DNA of 64,000 nt from Chrysogorgia sp. JL179-B06. Lineage: Eukaryota; Cnidaria; Anthozoa; Scleralcyonacea; Chrysogorgiidae. The DNA lies in the NCBI GenBank assembly GCA_035772405.1, contig JAYKKM010000341.1, positions 1,282,001 to 1,346,000 of the forward strand. Reading direction: 5' to 3'. Each line of letters starts with the position of its first letter. The first letter of the stretch is position 1. Under the pieces are notes generated by a model. It was given only the letters and a program-made list of their open reading frames with translations. It was not told the DNA's origin and did not search any database. Both the position numbers and the translations under genes were made by a program. This document shows positions 34,688-44,760 of this stretch, one piece after another.

Positions 34688-35482
34688 GTAAGTTCTTCAT
34701 TTTTAAGCTCTGTACATATTTCACTGACTACACGTGGTATAGTTAGAACATACCAAGGAAGCTAGTCTGGAAAAAACCCAGTTTGTTGCAGGCTTTTAGC
34801 CAACCTCGTATCGAGGGTTTTCAAATCATATTTTTGGACTGCCACTTTTCGTATGCACGGCCATGGACGGCCTAAGCAAAATATTTTCCTCAAACAACAA
34901 CTTACAGATTTCCCCCTTTCTGATGTTGTTTATTTTAGCTATTGTGTAGGTTTCGTTACTAATTTTTAATTAAGAACATGCAGATATGACGATTGATTGC
35001 GAGATCGATTTAACGTATATGTATATATGATCTAACATGAAGTAGCTAAAACGTTGTTTAATAAAACCGCTGTTTAATATGTTTGATAAACTCACTGCCA
35101 CACCCACCAAAATGTTTGGACGGCCAGTTTTGAAATTTGCATTTCGGAACATGTTCGAGTAATGGCGGCCGTATAATCTCGTGTAAAAACAGTCTTAAAA
35201 GGCAACTTCCCATGCTCGCAATTGCTTGAAATTTGGCAAGTTAAGTAAGAACATGCACCCATGCTCTTTACAAATATGTAAAAATTCGGGATACCAAAAA
35301 TGTGTTCCCATAGGCATTCTATCCATAAAACATTTTCTCATTCAATTATTCACTTGATGTAGAATCTATATTAGTAATATCGTATTTAATATTTAGATAA
35401 CCACCAGGTACTTTAAATTGTTTATAGCAGCATATACCTTTCATCAGTCTCTTAATCATTTTTATTCCACCTCATTTTTTAG

Positions 35483-35545
35483 ATAACAAGATGGCATATC
35501 GCAGCCAATATCGAAAAACTGGAAAATGAAAATGTTACGACATAA
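35483..35545 (+). CDS. Unrecognised multi-pass membrane protein, last exon
   Basis: Acceptor CCTCATTTTTTAG, then ITRWHIAANIEKLENENVTT and TAA. A short polar, mildly coiled tail, most likely cytoplasmic, ends the protein. AATAAA at 35686-35691 is a plausible poly(A) signal 140 bp further on. The four exons together give 126 residues with about three hydrophobic segments. Confidence 0.72.
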   Translation: MTRWHIAANIEKLENENVTT

Positions 35546-35685
35546 ATGTTTGGTTCTGATAACCTCATTCCAAGACGATTATAGCTGAACATAAATTCAC
35601 CCAACGCAAAGATATAAAACGAATTGTAAAACTTAACCGTTAATTTCCCTGACCTGCACCATGCGGTTGCTTAACCTAGAATAGA

Positions 35686-35691
35686 AATAAA
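35686..35691 (+). terminator. Candidate poly(A) signal of the membrane protein gene
   Basis: AATAAA on the plus strand, 140 bases beyond the TAA stop of the membrane protein gene, with no other hexamer closer. Confidence 0.4.
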
Positions 35692-36061
35692 TAGAGAAAT
35701 AGCGAAAATTAAATCAAAACAGTGGTGTAAAGAAGGGAGGAGGAATGCGTCCCATTCACTTTCTATGAGTTGGGAGACCTTTCTTCCACTCAGGATTTTA
35801 ATTGAGTAAATAATTGAGGAGAAGGTGATGCCTTTGCAATAACACCAAGACTTTCGGGTCTTCTCGGAAAAACGACCTTAAATCGTAGGTCCTCGGAATC
35901 CTTATCAGTTGGGTTTTCCGTTCACCTAAGAGTGATCAACTGAATAGTCGAGCGCTTAAAACATGAGCCTCTGTTTCGGATAAATAGGGTAACCTTATCC
36001 TGTGAGATCAACTGTACTCCAGTCGATATGTGGCTCAAAAAGTGAAGCCAAACATGGCCGT
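35692..36061. other. No gene seen
   Basis: Anonymous sequence between the membrane protein gene and the long palindrome. Confidence 0.4.
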
Positions 36062-36780
36062 CGTGCGGCTAAATCGAGAGTTGGTACCATGGCCGCCATA
36101 TTGAATTCTAACCGAGCTGGATCACCCGAGAACCGCGTGGAAATTATATTCTGTATTTGTTGGTCGATTTTGTCTTTCAATTTCCTTTAAAACATTCTGT
36201 ATATTTAATGATTCTGAATGCATCGTTAGTTATTTCTTCAGCAGCTTACAAATCGAGAAGAATAATTTTCCGCTACTTCCTTGTTATTCGTTATATTATT
36301 TTCTCCCTTTACCGTTTTCCATCTCTCAAAAGCGTTTAGTCTTCCAGAAGCATCTGTAGTACTCTTTTCTTTCGACCTAATGGTTCGACTTGAGGGCCAG
36401 TACTTGAGGATTCCAAAGTCGAAGGTTGTGTCACAAAGAACCATTAGGTCGAAAGAAAAGAGTACTACAGATGCTTCTAGAAGACTAAAGTTTACTTACT
36501 CGACGCTTTTGAGAGATGGAAAACGGTAAAGGGAGAAAATAATAATTATAACGAATAACAAGGAAGTAGCGGAAAATTATTCTTCTCGATTTATAAGCTG
36601 CTGAAGAAATAACTAACGATGCATTCAGAATCATTAAATATACAGAATGTTTTAAAGGAAATTGAAAGACAAAATCGACCAACAAATACAGAATATAATT
36701 TCCACGCGGTTCTCGGGTGATCCAGCTCGGTTAGAATTCAATATGGCGGCCATGGTGCCAACTCTCGATTTAGCCGCACG
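36062..36780. repeat. Long palindrome, arms about 335 bp
   Basis: The left arm starts CGTGCGGCTAAATCGAGAGT and the right arm ends ACTCTCGATTTAGCCGCACG, with the centre at about 36410. The arms are nearly identical except for an extra GTAAGTAAAC-like stretch in the right arm. The very high arm identity suggests a recent origin or gene conversion between arms. Confidence 0.9.
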
Positions 36781-37281
36781 TGGTGGTGGAGGCTATTTCA
36801 GATACCTTGAAGCAGATCCGCCCCAGTACTTTCATTATTTTACACGGCCAATTTGCCTACAATTTATATAATTTGTTTCCAAATAGTCCAAGTGGATATT
36901 TTTTCATATAAAAACAAATCTTAAATTTCAAGGTCTTATAATATATACCGCTTCAAGAAAAACGCGTTGCGTGGTCAAAGTTGCGATATAAATCCAGACA
37001 ATCAATAGTAAGGTCCATTTCCCATCTTTTCAAGCGAAGGCCATTGCTCGTGGCTTTCGAGTTTCGTAATATATGTATAGCGCAAAATAAAGAAAAACTG
37101 GAATACTAAAGAAAAGCAAAGTGAAGCTGATGTAAAACTGCTCCTCGATTTATATTCTGGAATTGTGTAACCATATTTAATTTAGAATAATGAAAATCGT
37201 TTACATGAGTTAATACACAAGCTTGCGCACGAAGCACGTGGTCGTGAATTTCGTTGTTGTTCGGAGCTTGTAATCTCTTAC
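36781..37281. other. No certain gene seen
   Basis: GGTGGAGGCTATTTCA at 36784 is inverted at 37468-37483, suggesting that a repeat spans 36780-37490. A C-terminal exon of the collagen-like gene might lie here but was not recognised. Confidence 0.4.
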
Positions 37282-37371
37282 AAGAGCGCTTCTTCTGTTG
37301 TGTCGACGTAGATTTTGTTCATCAATAATATGGTGAATATTTACTCCAGTAGGTTCAACGTTCTCTTCCAT
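37282..37371 (-). CDS. Possible further exon of the collagen-like gene
   Basis: An open minus-strand stretch from an ATG encodes MEENVEPTGVNIHHI then IDEQNLRRHNRRSAL and stops at a GTAAGAG donor. RRHNRR looks like a dibasic processing site. No convincing acceptor was seen; a CATAG at about 37412 would keep phase 0. It could be the next exon of the collagen-like gene or chance. Confidence 0.28.
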
Positions 37372-37662
37372 CGGAGGAGAGAGCTTCCATCCATATATTA
37401 ACTATGTTCCATCTTAGCGCATATTCAAATCAGGCACCTGGCTAGCAGCACCTGGCCTGATTTGAATATGACTGAAATAGCCTCCACCGCACGGGGTGGA
37501 AAACAGGAATGTCTTTTTCGTAATTAGTGATGTTGTTTTGCACAAGAGTTGTTTTGTTTCCTTAGATTACCCTGTGAAAGCAATTTGCTAATCAGAAAGG
37601 CAAAAATAATTTTTATTGCCATATGGCATACCCTTTTAAATTAGAAAACGTAAACTGCTCAC

Positions 37663-37734
37663 CTTAGCTAAGATTTTCTCAAGTTGTGTTACGCGGGCTG
37701 TGAGATTTTTTATAAGGTTCACGTTGCACTCGAA
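37663..37734 (-). CDS. Secreted collagen-like gene, coiled-coil exon
   Basis: A 72 bp phase 0 exon (acceptor TTTCCTTTATCTCTAG, donor GTGAGC) encoding 24 residues that start FECNVNL and continue IKNLTARVTQLEKILAK. The hydrophobic spacing (L, I, L, V, L, I, L) is heptad-like, so this is a short coiled coil next to a collagen end, the usual arrangement for trimer registration. NLT is a possible N-glycosylation site. The C-terminal domain that would follow was not found with confidence. Confidence 0.82.
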
Positions 37735-37831
37735 CTAGAGATAAAGGAAAAGCAAACATTAAGTATTTATTAGATATTCAGAAAATATCTAATTGACTCG
37801 ATGTTCTACTAGATGAGGATAACGGAGGTAC

Positions 37832-37870
37832 CTGAGAAATTGAACACGTTCCTGGTTCACCTTGAAGACC
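37832..37870 (-). CDS. Secreted collagen-like gene, end of collagen domain
   Basis: A 39 bp phase 0 exon (acceptor TTTCTTCCAACCAG, donor GTACCT) encoding GLQGEPGTCSISQ. Two Gly-X-Y triplets and a third Gly are followed by Cys. The collagen helix therefore ends here, and the Cys may join chains of a trimer. A 610 bp MITE with TTA duplications begins 26 bp upstream of this exon, close to its branch-point region. Confidence 0.82.
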
Positions 37871-37895
37871 CTGGTTGGAAGAAACATTTATGTTA

Positions 37896-38505
37896 GGGGC
37901 TGTTTACATGAATTCGGATTAAGTTTCATATACCGGTTCTGTTAAAATCACTTTAGTGTTTACATGAATCTGGAATGAGATGTATCTCAATCCGGATTGA
38001 GTTCATTCCGGTTCTCATTCCGGATTGAGGTTCATTCCGGATTGAGTTTCATTGAAAGTTCATTCCGGTGTCATGTAAAGGACCTCGGGAAGACTGAAAC
38101 GAACAACACATGCGTGCTTTTAGCATTTATAGACGACAATTTGCAGCTAGAGACAAGAATTGTGCCGACGTCATATTGTTCAATATAAATAGCTCTTGTC
38201 GTCGTCGACGTTATAAATTAAAGGTGAATTAAATGCTTGTTTACTTGCGACCGCATCGATTATCGTTGCTAGTAATGCCTTTCCCCTTTTCTTTATGTTT
38301 ATTCTTCGCCAAATTATCAATTTAGGGCACATGTTGAAATGTACAAGCGCAGAAATCGTTGAAAGAAACATACCCGCTATAATGTTATTGAAATTTCAGA
38401 TTTCGCGCGATTTTCGATCCTGCAGGGATAGAATTCCTATGTAAACGCGGTTTGAATTCACGTTCAATCCGGAATGAAACTGAATCCGGATTCATGTAAA
38501 CAGGC
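37896..38505. mobile_element. PIF/Harbinger-like MITE, 610 bp
   Basis: Ends GGGGCTGTTTACATGAATTC and inverse GAATCCGGATTCATGTAAAC then AGGC, flanked by TTA (37893-37895 and 38506-38508). Repeats of TCATTCCGG and ATTCCGGATTGAG fill the subterminal part. It sits in the collagen-like gene 26 bp from an exon. Confidence 0.82.
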
Positions 38506-38639
38506 TTACGTTACACATTGCTCTGAATCGGGTCGATTTTTTCGGTTTTCTCAGCCTAAAATGAATCTCAAAGTATAATTCGACATCTGATTCACCGATT
38601 ATAAATGCCAAATATGAACTTAATATACCCTATTTCACC

Positions 38640-38800
38640 ACTACTATATATATACTGAGCCCATGGCTAAGCTCACGACAACGGCTTCTGTAGTTCAGTC
38701 GGTTAGAGCGCTGGTCTAGAGATCTAGGGTCGCAGTACAATTCCCAGCAGGTAGATATTTCGCAACTGGTCCGATCCCAGTTCGATCCCATGATTCGAAA
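38640..38800 (+). mobile_element. tRNA-derived SINE
   Basis: The head TGTAGTTCAGTCGGTTAGAG with CGCTGGTCTAGAGATCTAGG is strongly tRNA-like (A box, anticodon-arm-like), then a degraded B box and GCAACTGGTCCGATCCCAGT. It lies in an intron of the collagen-like gene. Confidence 0.68.
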
Positions 38801-38852
38801 GAATGTGATTCGACACTGACTATATTAAATGGCTATATTTAATCTAACTTAC

Positions 38853-38897
38853 AGGACTGCCTGATCCTCCTGTGGGTCCTGATTCACCTGGTGGACC
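38853..38897 (-). CDS. Secreted collagen-like gene, 45 bp collagen exon
   Basis: The exon is exactly 45 bp and phase 0, with acceptor CCTTGTAATTCAG and donor GTAAGT. It encodes GPPGESGPTGGSGSP, five Gly-X-Y triplets. Exons of 45 or 54 bp starting with a complete Gly codon are the hallmark of collagen genes. The splice sites, length and phase support each other. Confidence 0.9.
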
Positions 38898-39159
38898 CTG
38901 AATTACAAGGCGTAGAAAAGACAATAAATTGTAATTAATCGATTGGAATTTTTATTAAATTGCCCATGACCCAAACAGGATATTATTGATATAGATTCTA
39001 TATGAAGTGAACAGTTGAATGCCAAAATGTTTATGATTTGAGCTTTGGGTCGATGTTCTATAAAGGTTTGTTTGTCTATCACACGGAAAGCAGAAAAGAA
39101 AGCCAAATGCCATTGCCGTAAATGACGTCACACCTCATTAGCATTTCGGACAAACAAAC

Positions 39160-39370
39160 CTTAACGATACAATGGCCGATATTTTGTCGCATCGAGCAAT
39201 TTTATATTTTCGCCTGATTTCGTCATCATCGTTGTAAGTCGGCTAAAAACACACATCTAAAATTTTAAGCCAATTTGGTGAATTACTTCCTACATTTCTA
39301 AACACGGTGCTTTTTTACCTTTTTGACCCACATGTATAGAAAGTAGTGTATAAATAGCTTGCGTATATAT
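39160..39370. repeat. Empty-site relative of the YR retrotransposon target
   Basis: TATTTTCGCCTGATTTCGTC, TAAGTCGGCTAAAAACACAC and AAGCCAATTTGGTGAATTAC run continuously here. At 4000-4048 and 9642-9780 the same sequence is split by the 5.6 kb element. Confidence 0.82.
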
Positions 39371-39588
39371 TTAAAAGTATGAGCTCCCGTGCGGGTGGGA
39401 TCAAGGTTAACCCTTATACCGTAACCTCTCGTTGAGGGGGGTAGGGGGAGCAGAGAAGGGGTTCATTTTTTCTCACTGACCATTTTTACTTTGTTATATT
39501 GATTTTTTTCAATTCAACATTTAATAAACTGCTTTCCTTTGACGCTTTTTCTTCGATTATTTTCAGTTTACCTGTTATTACTGCTTAA

Positions 39589-39991
39589 CTCTTTCCTGTC
39601 CGGCTGAAAAACATCCAAAATTGAACTACCTCTTTGTTCTATTGATATCTCGGGAAATATCCATAACTGTTGCGAAATCTATACCTTTTCTGAAAAGTCC
39701 ATAAACCGGCTGTTACCAATGCTTTTGAATTTTCCGAACAAGACACATCATAATATAAATTAGCATTAATTATCATAAATCAGGGTGAAAAACTTCCATT
39801 TTTCTAGAAAATGCTGCACGCCCGCGCGAGCGCCCGCGTAGCAGAGTTGTTTATGAAATCAAATCAAATTTTGGCGTGTGAGTGGATCTCATGTGCCTTT
39901 GAATTTTTAATCTTGCGTTACCGTATGCCGTGTTTTTCGATTGACGACTTTCGATTGATGACCCCTTTTGACTGGGCCGGACAGGAAAGAG
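39589..39991. mobile_element. piggyBac-type MITE with TTAA duplication
   Basis: The 403 bp element has perfect 16 bp inverted ends CTCTTTCCTGTCCGGC, flanked by TTAA at 39585-39588 and 39992-39995. TTAA duplication defines the piggyBac superfamily. Related copies occur at 2650-2880 plus 3695-3955 (split), at 11775-12204 (inverted) and at 60069-60360. Confidence 0.88.
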
Positions 39992-39995
39992 TTAA

Positions 39996-40516
39996 AGTGG
40001 TACTACGATGAAAATTCACCCCCGTCTTTTAGATTTTCTTCAGCATAGAATAGTATTTCAGGTCGAAAGTGAAATCGATGTAAAAAAACAAACAAAAAAA
40101 TGGTATTTTGAAGCAAGTATTTTGAGCTCTGAAATCACTATTATTTAGGTCACCATTATACTAAAAACGTGTTCCAAACGTACAGATTCTCAATGCTACG
40201 CCTGAATTTCAGTCGAGGTTACTTGTTTTCTTGTTCTCTTCGAGAAGTAGATGAAATGTTCAGCCTTTCAGACGAAGAATTTGAAAAAACGACCTTGATT
40301 AGTCTTCGCGTTGAGAATCTGACGTCACTTCGTTACGCTGGTCAAGAACATGAACGATTAATGGCGGACATAACAACTCCAGATTCGGAGTCAGAAAAAT
40401 AATACTTGCCATCGTCAAATCGCAAAACGGTTTCGACCGAGTAATATTTAGAAGCTCTGCTTTATACTGAAATACGTAAAAATATCGATAGGTAAAAATT
40501 TGATCGTAGTACCACT
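39996..40516. mobile_element. Second TTAA-flanked MITE sharing a target site
   Basis: Ends AGTGGTACTACGATGAAAAT and inverse GATCGTAGTACCACT, flanked by TTAA at 39992-39995 and 40517-40520. Its left TTAA is the right TTAA of the preceding element, so the two sit back to back. A 77-codon plus ORF inside (40169-40402) has an acidic end but no recognised domain. Confidence 0.82.
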
Positions 40517-40702
40517 TTAACGCAAAGCTAAAATATCATAAACATTTTGGCATTCAACTGTTAACTTCATATAGAATATATATAATATATATCAATAATA
40601 TTGGGTTATATAGACACTTTAAATGGATCAGTAATTAATAGATTGATTTCTTGGTTGATTGACTGACCAATTGGTCGATATACAAGACTAATGAATAGAA
40701 AG

Positions 40703-41285
40703 CAAAGTGAAAAGGTGGTAAACTGCCAAGATTTTTAGTAACGAAATACTGACGTTTCGAGCGGAGCCCTTCATCAAAGAAAGACTTAGGGCCTGTTTAT
40801 ATGATCCCGGTACACCGGGACGTCCCGGTATACCGGGATCTCGGCTTGTATATAATTTACTGTTATTTTCGCAGTTGTGTTTATATGGAGACCGGGACAT
40901 CCCGCTTGACCGGGATCCCGGACAGATTTTTTCCATATAAACGCAACATCCCGGTACACCGGGATGAAGTGAATTGAAATTTAAAACGTCGTCTGAACCC
41001 AAAAAGTGACAAAATGAAAAAAACATTCGTTGGGATGCTTTTTATGTGAATACAATTATTTTTTGTTTCATTGAGAAATTATTATCAATTATTATCAACA
41101 TTTTCACGCATCCCGGGACATCCCGGTGTACCGAGATCATATAAAGCAGGGATGAAAACGTCTCGGGCAACCGGGACATCCTGGGATCATATAAACAGGC
41201 CCTTACTCTGATGAAGGGCTCCGCTCGAAACGTCAGTATTTCTTTACTAAAAATCTTGGCAGTTTACCACCTTTTCACTTTGCTA
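40703..41285. repeat. Inverted Penelope-type arms flanking a MITE, with hammerhead-like core
   Basis: The arms (40703-40788 and 41203-41285) are inverted copies containing AAACTGCCAAGATTTTTAGT and GAAATACTGACGTTTCGAGC. The right arm has CTGATGA, A, GGGC, TCC, GCTC, GAAAC (41208-41231), again a hammerhead-like core with one extra A. In the left arm the first C of CTGATGA is T. Confidence 0.65.
40789..41202. mobile_element. PIF/Harbinger-like MITE, 414 bp
   Basis: Terminal inverted repeats GGGCCTGTTTATATGATCCC and its inverse, flanked by TTA (40786-40788 and 41203-41205). The interior has several short CCGGGA/TCCCGG palindromes. It lies in an intron of the collagen-like gene. Confidence 0.85.
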
Positions 41286-41501
41286 TACCCAAAACACTGT
41301 CTACGCAGCACTCTACTTTTTTACTACTAATGATGGATGGACAGATATGATAGATGGACAGATATGACTCCATTAGTCATAGATGGATTGACACATTAAT
41401 GAACGAATTGATGTATAGACAAACTAATAATAGATGTATGGTTGTATTAGCAGACGGCTAATAGATGGAGGAATATGGAGTCAGGATCGATTCTCTGGTA
41501 C

Positions 41502-41726
41502 CTTTGGTCCTGGTTTTCCATTGACGCCATCACGACCCTGTAAAGCTAAAGTTACAAGGTTCTCCTCGTTTGTTGATCCACTGTTTTCTTTATTTAAGTT
41601 AACTGGCAACGGATTACTATCGTGTGCTGAAATCTTGATAGAAGCAGGAGGAACAGGTGCAGCAGTAGCAGAGTTAGTTAAAAACGGTGGTGAAATAACG
41701 TGAACTGTCTTTATTGGTTTATCAGG
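41502..41726 (-). CDS. Secreted collagen-like gene, exon 2 (linker and first Gly-X-Y)
   Basis: A 225 bp phase 0 exon (acceptor TTGTGTTTTAG, donor after CCAAAG). Its 75 residues are a low-complexity linker rich in Pro, Ser, Thr, Ala and Asn. It ends in GRDGVNGKPGPK, which is four Gly-X-Y triplets with Pro in the Y position. The linker resembles flexible or O-glycosylated spacers in secreted proteins. Further collagen exons may lie between this exon and the next recognised one 2.6 kb away, where a 414 bp MITE and repeat arms sit. Confidence 0.75.
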
Positions 41727-42249
41727 CTAAAACACAATGAAAGAGCTTTCATAAAGGTAGTTACACTTCGATTTCTCCTCCTGGAGCATGTTATGTAGTG
41801 GATTCACTCACGTTCCAATACTCCTTGTTGTTTTCCTAATCATATGACCTGCACGAGTAATCCATCTGTACTTATATAGTACGTTTTTTACATGTTCTGC
41901 GCATCCCATGTAGGACATATCCTACATTATTCTATAAGTTTGAACAACTAGGGACACTCAATTGGGGTTTAGCGCCTGGGTTAGTATATACCTCTCGTCT
42001 AAGGTAACTAATATCTTTGCTCGTCGGGGCAACGTACTGTATTTGTTGCAGTTCCTTATATTGGGGATTAGGTATAGTATACCTATAATAATAGGGCCTA
42101 CGGGTTAGGATTAGGGTAACATATTTCCTGGTCCTTATATTGGGGATTAGGTTTAGGGACTACGGGTAATTAGATGTTATTAGAGTAATGTATATGATGT
42201 TCTTTACAATACGTACTATAAGTACTTTTCGATTAATCAGTGTGTAAAC
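41727..42249. other. Intron 1 of the collagen-like gene
   Basis: TTATATTGGGGATTAGG occurs twice (42056 and 42136), a local duplication. No other feature. Confidence 0.5.
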
Positions 42250-42390
42250 GAGCTTAAAGCCGGTATAGGTAAATCAATGGTTAGAGAATCTCATTAGTCG
42301 TGATCTTGCAGGTTGTACATGCATATATGTAGCTCAATACTTAGAGCATCTCACTGATCATCCGAAGGCTGCAGATTGTACACATATATT
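42250..42390 (+). mobile_element. Degenerate tRNA-like SINE pieces
   Basis: Two tRNA-like starts (AATGGTTAGAGAATCTCATT and TAGCTCAATACTTAGAGCAT) lie in tandem just past exon 1 of the collagen-like gene. Neither has an intact B box. Confidence 0.5.
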
Positions 42391-42459
42391 ATGTAACCTT
42401 CGATTCCCGCAATATTTGAACGCCATAATACAGACGAAGGGAAGTGCCGCTTTACTTAC

Positions 42460-42666
42460 GGTCTGGGTACTAACGTAGTGTATCTCATGCGGAGAAACAT
42501 GAATACCAGGAATTTTTGTCTCATCTGAGACCAGAGCATAACCACCATCACCTGTTTTGGCTAAAATATACTTTTTACCAATGGCACCATCCGGGAAACA
42601 CCACACAGTGGTTATGCACATCGTGAACCCATACCAGAGAAGCACGTCAGATGGTCGCGTTACCAT
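42460..42666 (-). CDS. Secreted collagen-like gene, exon 1 (signal peptide)
   Basis: The start is a good Kozak site (ACCATGG). The 69 residues begin MVTRPSDVLLWYGFTMCITT then VWCFPDGA. A hydrophobic segment at residues 8-22 looks like a signal peptide, with likely cleavage near the Cys/Phe at 23-24. The mature part includes KKYILAKTGDGGYALVSDET. The exon ends in phase 0 at a GTAAGT donor. It is linked to the next exons because they lie in order on the same strand, all in phase 0, and the following exon turns into Gly-X-Y repeat. The protein family beyond short-chain collagen-like was not recognised. Confidence 0.72.
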
Positions 42667-43009
42667 GGTAATGATGATATGAAGGTTTGCTGCTATAGCT
42701 TTGGTCCGTATGTGGAAGGCCTAAGAGATGAAACATTTTAAAATCCTTGTACAATGAATTTTGAAAGTATTGCATATTCGTCCATCGTTTTTATTATCAT
42801 AAATTTATTATATCATAATCGTCATAACCATAAGAGACTTCACTAATTATGGTCATCATCGTCGAATTTCCTAGATTAGCTCGACGTAAACACATTACAA
42901 AACACAAGATGTTCTTTGGTGTAAGGAAGTAATTCAAAGTTACACCCGACCGCTAATAAATGTTGATATAACAGGCCCGAGCATTAGATAGTGACTGCCA
43001 TTTAAGGCA
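42667..43009. other. Upstream region of the collagen-like gene
   Basis: AT-rich, with no TATA box or transposon end that could be placed confidently. It must hold the promoter if 42666 is the true start. Confidence 0.4.
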
Positions 43010-43210
43010 GTACATATATCAATCAATCGATCAAACCAGTACATCATTGTAACATGCGCTCTCCATCTTAATAATGGTTAGAACGACTCGCCGGTAATTA
43101 GCTATAGGTTACACGAGATTCGATCCCTGTCTGAAACATGAGGTTTTGAGCTTGATGATCGTCTAGTCCAAGTTCCTATATTCACTAAACAGCAGTATAT
43201 ATATATATAT
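43010..43210 (+). mobile_element. tRNA-derived SINE, diverged copy
   Basis: It shares CCAGTACATCATTGTAAC, a TAATGGTTAGAACGA A-box region, ATTCGATCCC and GAGCTTGATGATCGTC with the copy at 18740-18905. It ends in a TA microsatellite. Confidence 0.68.
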
Positions 43211-44189
43211 ATAAAAAACAAAACAACATTCTTACTTCATTTCATCGACTCCTTCGTGCCGAAACAAAAATTCTTTTTTCAATATACAACTCCTCCTTGA
43301 CTTGGTGGAACCTTATATGTCGATGACCACACAAGATGTTCTTTTTGCGCTGAGTAAGTTGCTAAATCCTTCTTGTGAAATTTTTACAGGCACCACTTCA
43401 CCAAAAACATCAAAACACAATGACGGGTATTTATATAACAGGTGATCGCGGTACCTGCTGCCTGCGAATATCGCTCACTACGTCAAACGTGGTCGTGAGC
43501 GATGAAGGCGGTAGTATTCGTAGGCAACCCAGTCTCCACCTAGTTAATGTAGACAGTGGGTTAGAGATCAGATAGCCTCCTCCGCAGGCAACTCTGTGTC
43601 TTCCCAAACGTCGTTTTTCAGCAATATTTTGGCGACAATTTCCTATAGCTGTTGTGAGTGTTCTTTGGAAGGAAATTAGTCGAAATAAACTATTATCGTG
43701 GGATAAAGTAGAGGAATTTATTTTATGAAATTATTTGGCATAATAATTTTAGGAATAATTTTTAGGAATTTTTTTTTTAGGAATTTATTTGGCATAATAC
43801 GAGATTAAAGCACTAGTGACGTCATATTTGAGAAACAAATATGGCGTCGAAATTGGACAAACTCTCCAACTTAAAGGCCATTGCGGGCAACAAAAAATAA
43901 GTATATAAGTAAAAATAAGTACTTTTCAATCAAAGTACGTAATTTAAATTGCCGGAATATAGTAGTTTGAGGTTGTGAAAATGCTCGCAAAGCGTATTAA
44001 TTACACTGTCAAAGTTGCTAACCTGAATCATTGTCTGTGATTTATGATTTAATTAACTTCGCCAACAATTACAACTACATACAGACGTACAATAACAGCA
44101 AAACAAATGGCAGGGACACCGCTACAGCATAGCTAATTACAGCGGACCCAAGGAATAAGGTCTAAAATCCTAATAAATGACAATATTAA
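43211..44189. other. Repeat-derived, no gene seen
   Basis: 43440-43520 holds inverted CCTGCGAATATCGCTCAC / GTGAGCGATGAAGGCGGTAG. 43670-43875 is the repeat shared with 33.5 kb. Confidence 0.45.
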
Positions 44190-44760
44190 AAGCAACAAAT
44201 AATAGAACGCGTAAGACTGCGGACAGTGTTGCACTTACAACAAATTGTCTTATAAGTTCTTGGATCATCTGCGTTGTAGTTATTATTAACAGCAGCAAAA
44301 TAATGACGTAAGGCTATTTTAAAGGTGTTCAAATTGTCCATAGTAATAACTAGTTCATCGACTAAGATATTCCAAATTCTTATTGCTCGAACAACATAAG
44401 ATCTCTGGTATGTAGTTTGTACAACATATTTGATAGCATTAATAGGTGCAGACGATCTGGTATTGTGCTTAGTAATAACTAGTTCATCGACTAAGATATT
44501 CCAAGTTCTTATTGCTCGAACAATATAAGATCTCTGGTAAATGTAGTAGTTTTACACCTAGGTACAACATACTTGATGGCATTAATAGGTGCAGACGATC
44601 TAGTATTGTGCTTAGTAATACGTACTTGTGGAACAACCGAGTTTACTCTTATGAGACCATGGGTCATTTTAAAGAAAAAAACTAAATCTAGATATTCATG
44701 CCAATAAGAGATAGGAAGGATTGACAATTGATATGCGTGTGATGTCACACCCGGGCTAAA
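44190..44760 (-). pseudogene. LINE 3' remnant with internal duplication
   Basis: The minus strand reads LSILPISYWHEYLDLVFFFK, TKHNTRSS and KTTTFTRDLILFEQ, then further down LNTFKIALRHYFAAVNNNY and RTYKTICCKCN. These are typical C-terminal blocks of a LINE protein. About 124 bp is duplicated in tandem (44345-44468 and 44470-44620, both beginning near TAACTAGTTCATCGACTAAG). Confidence 0.7.
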
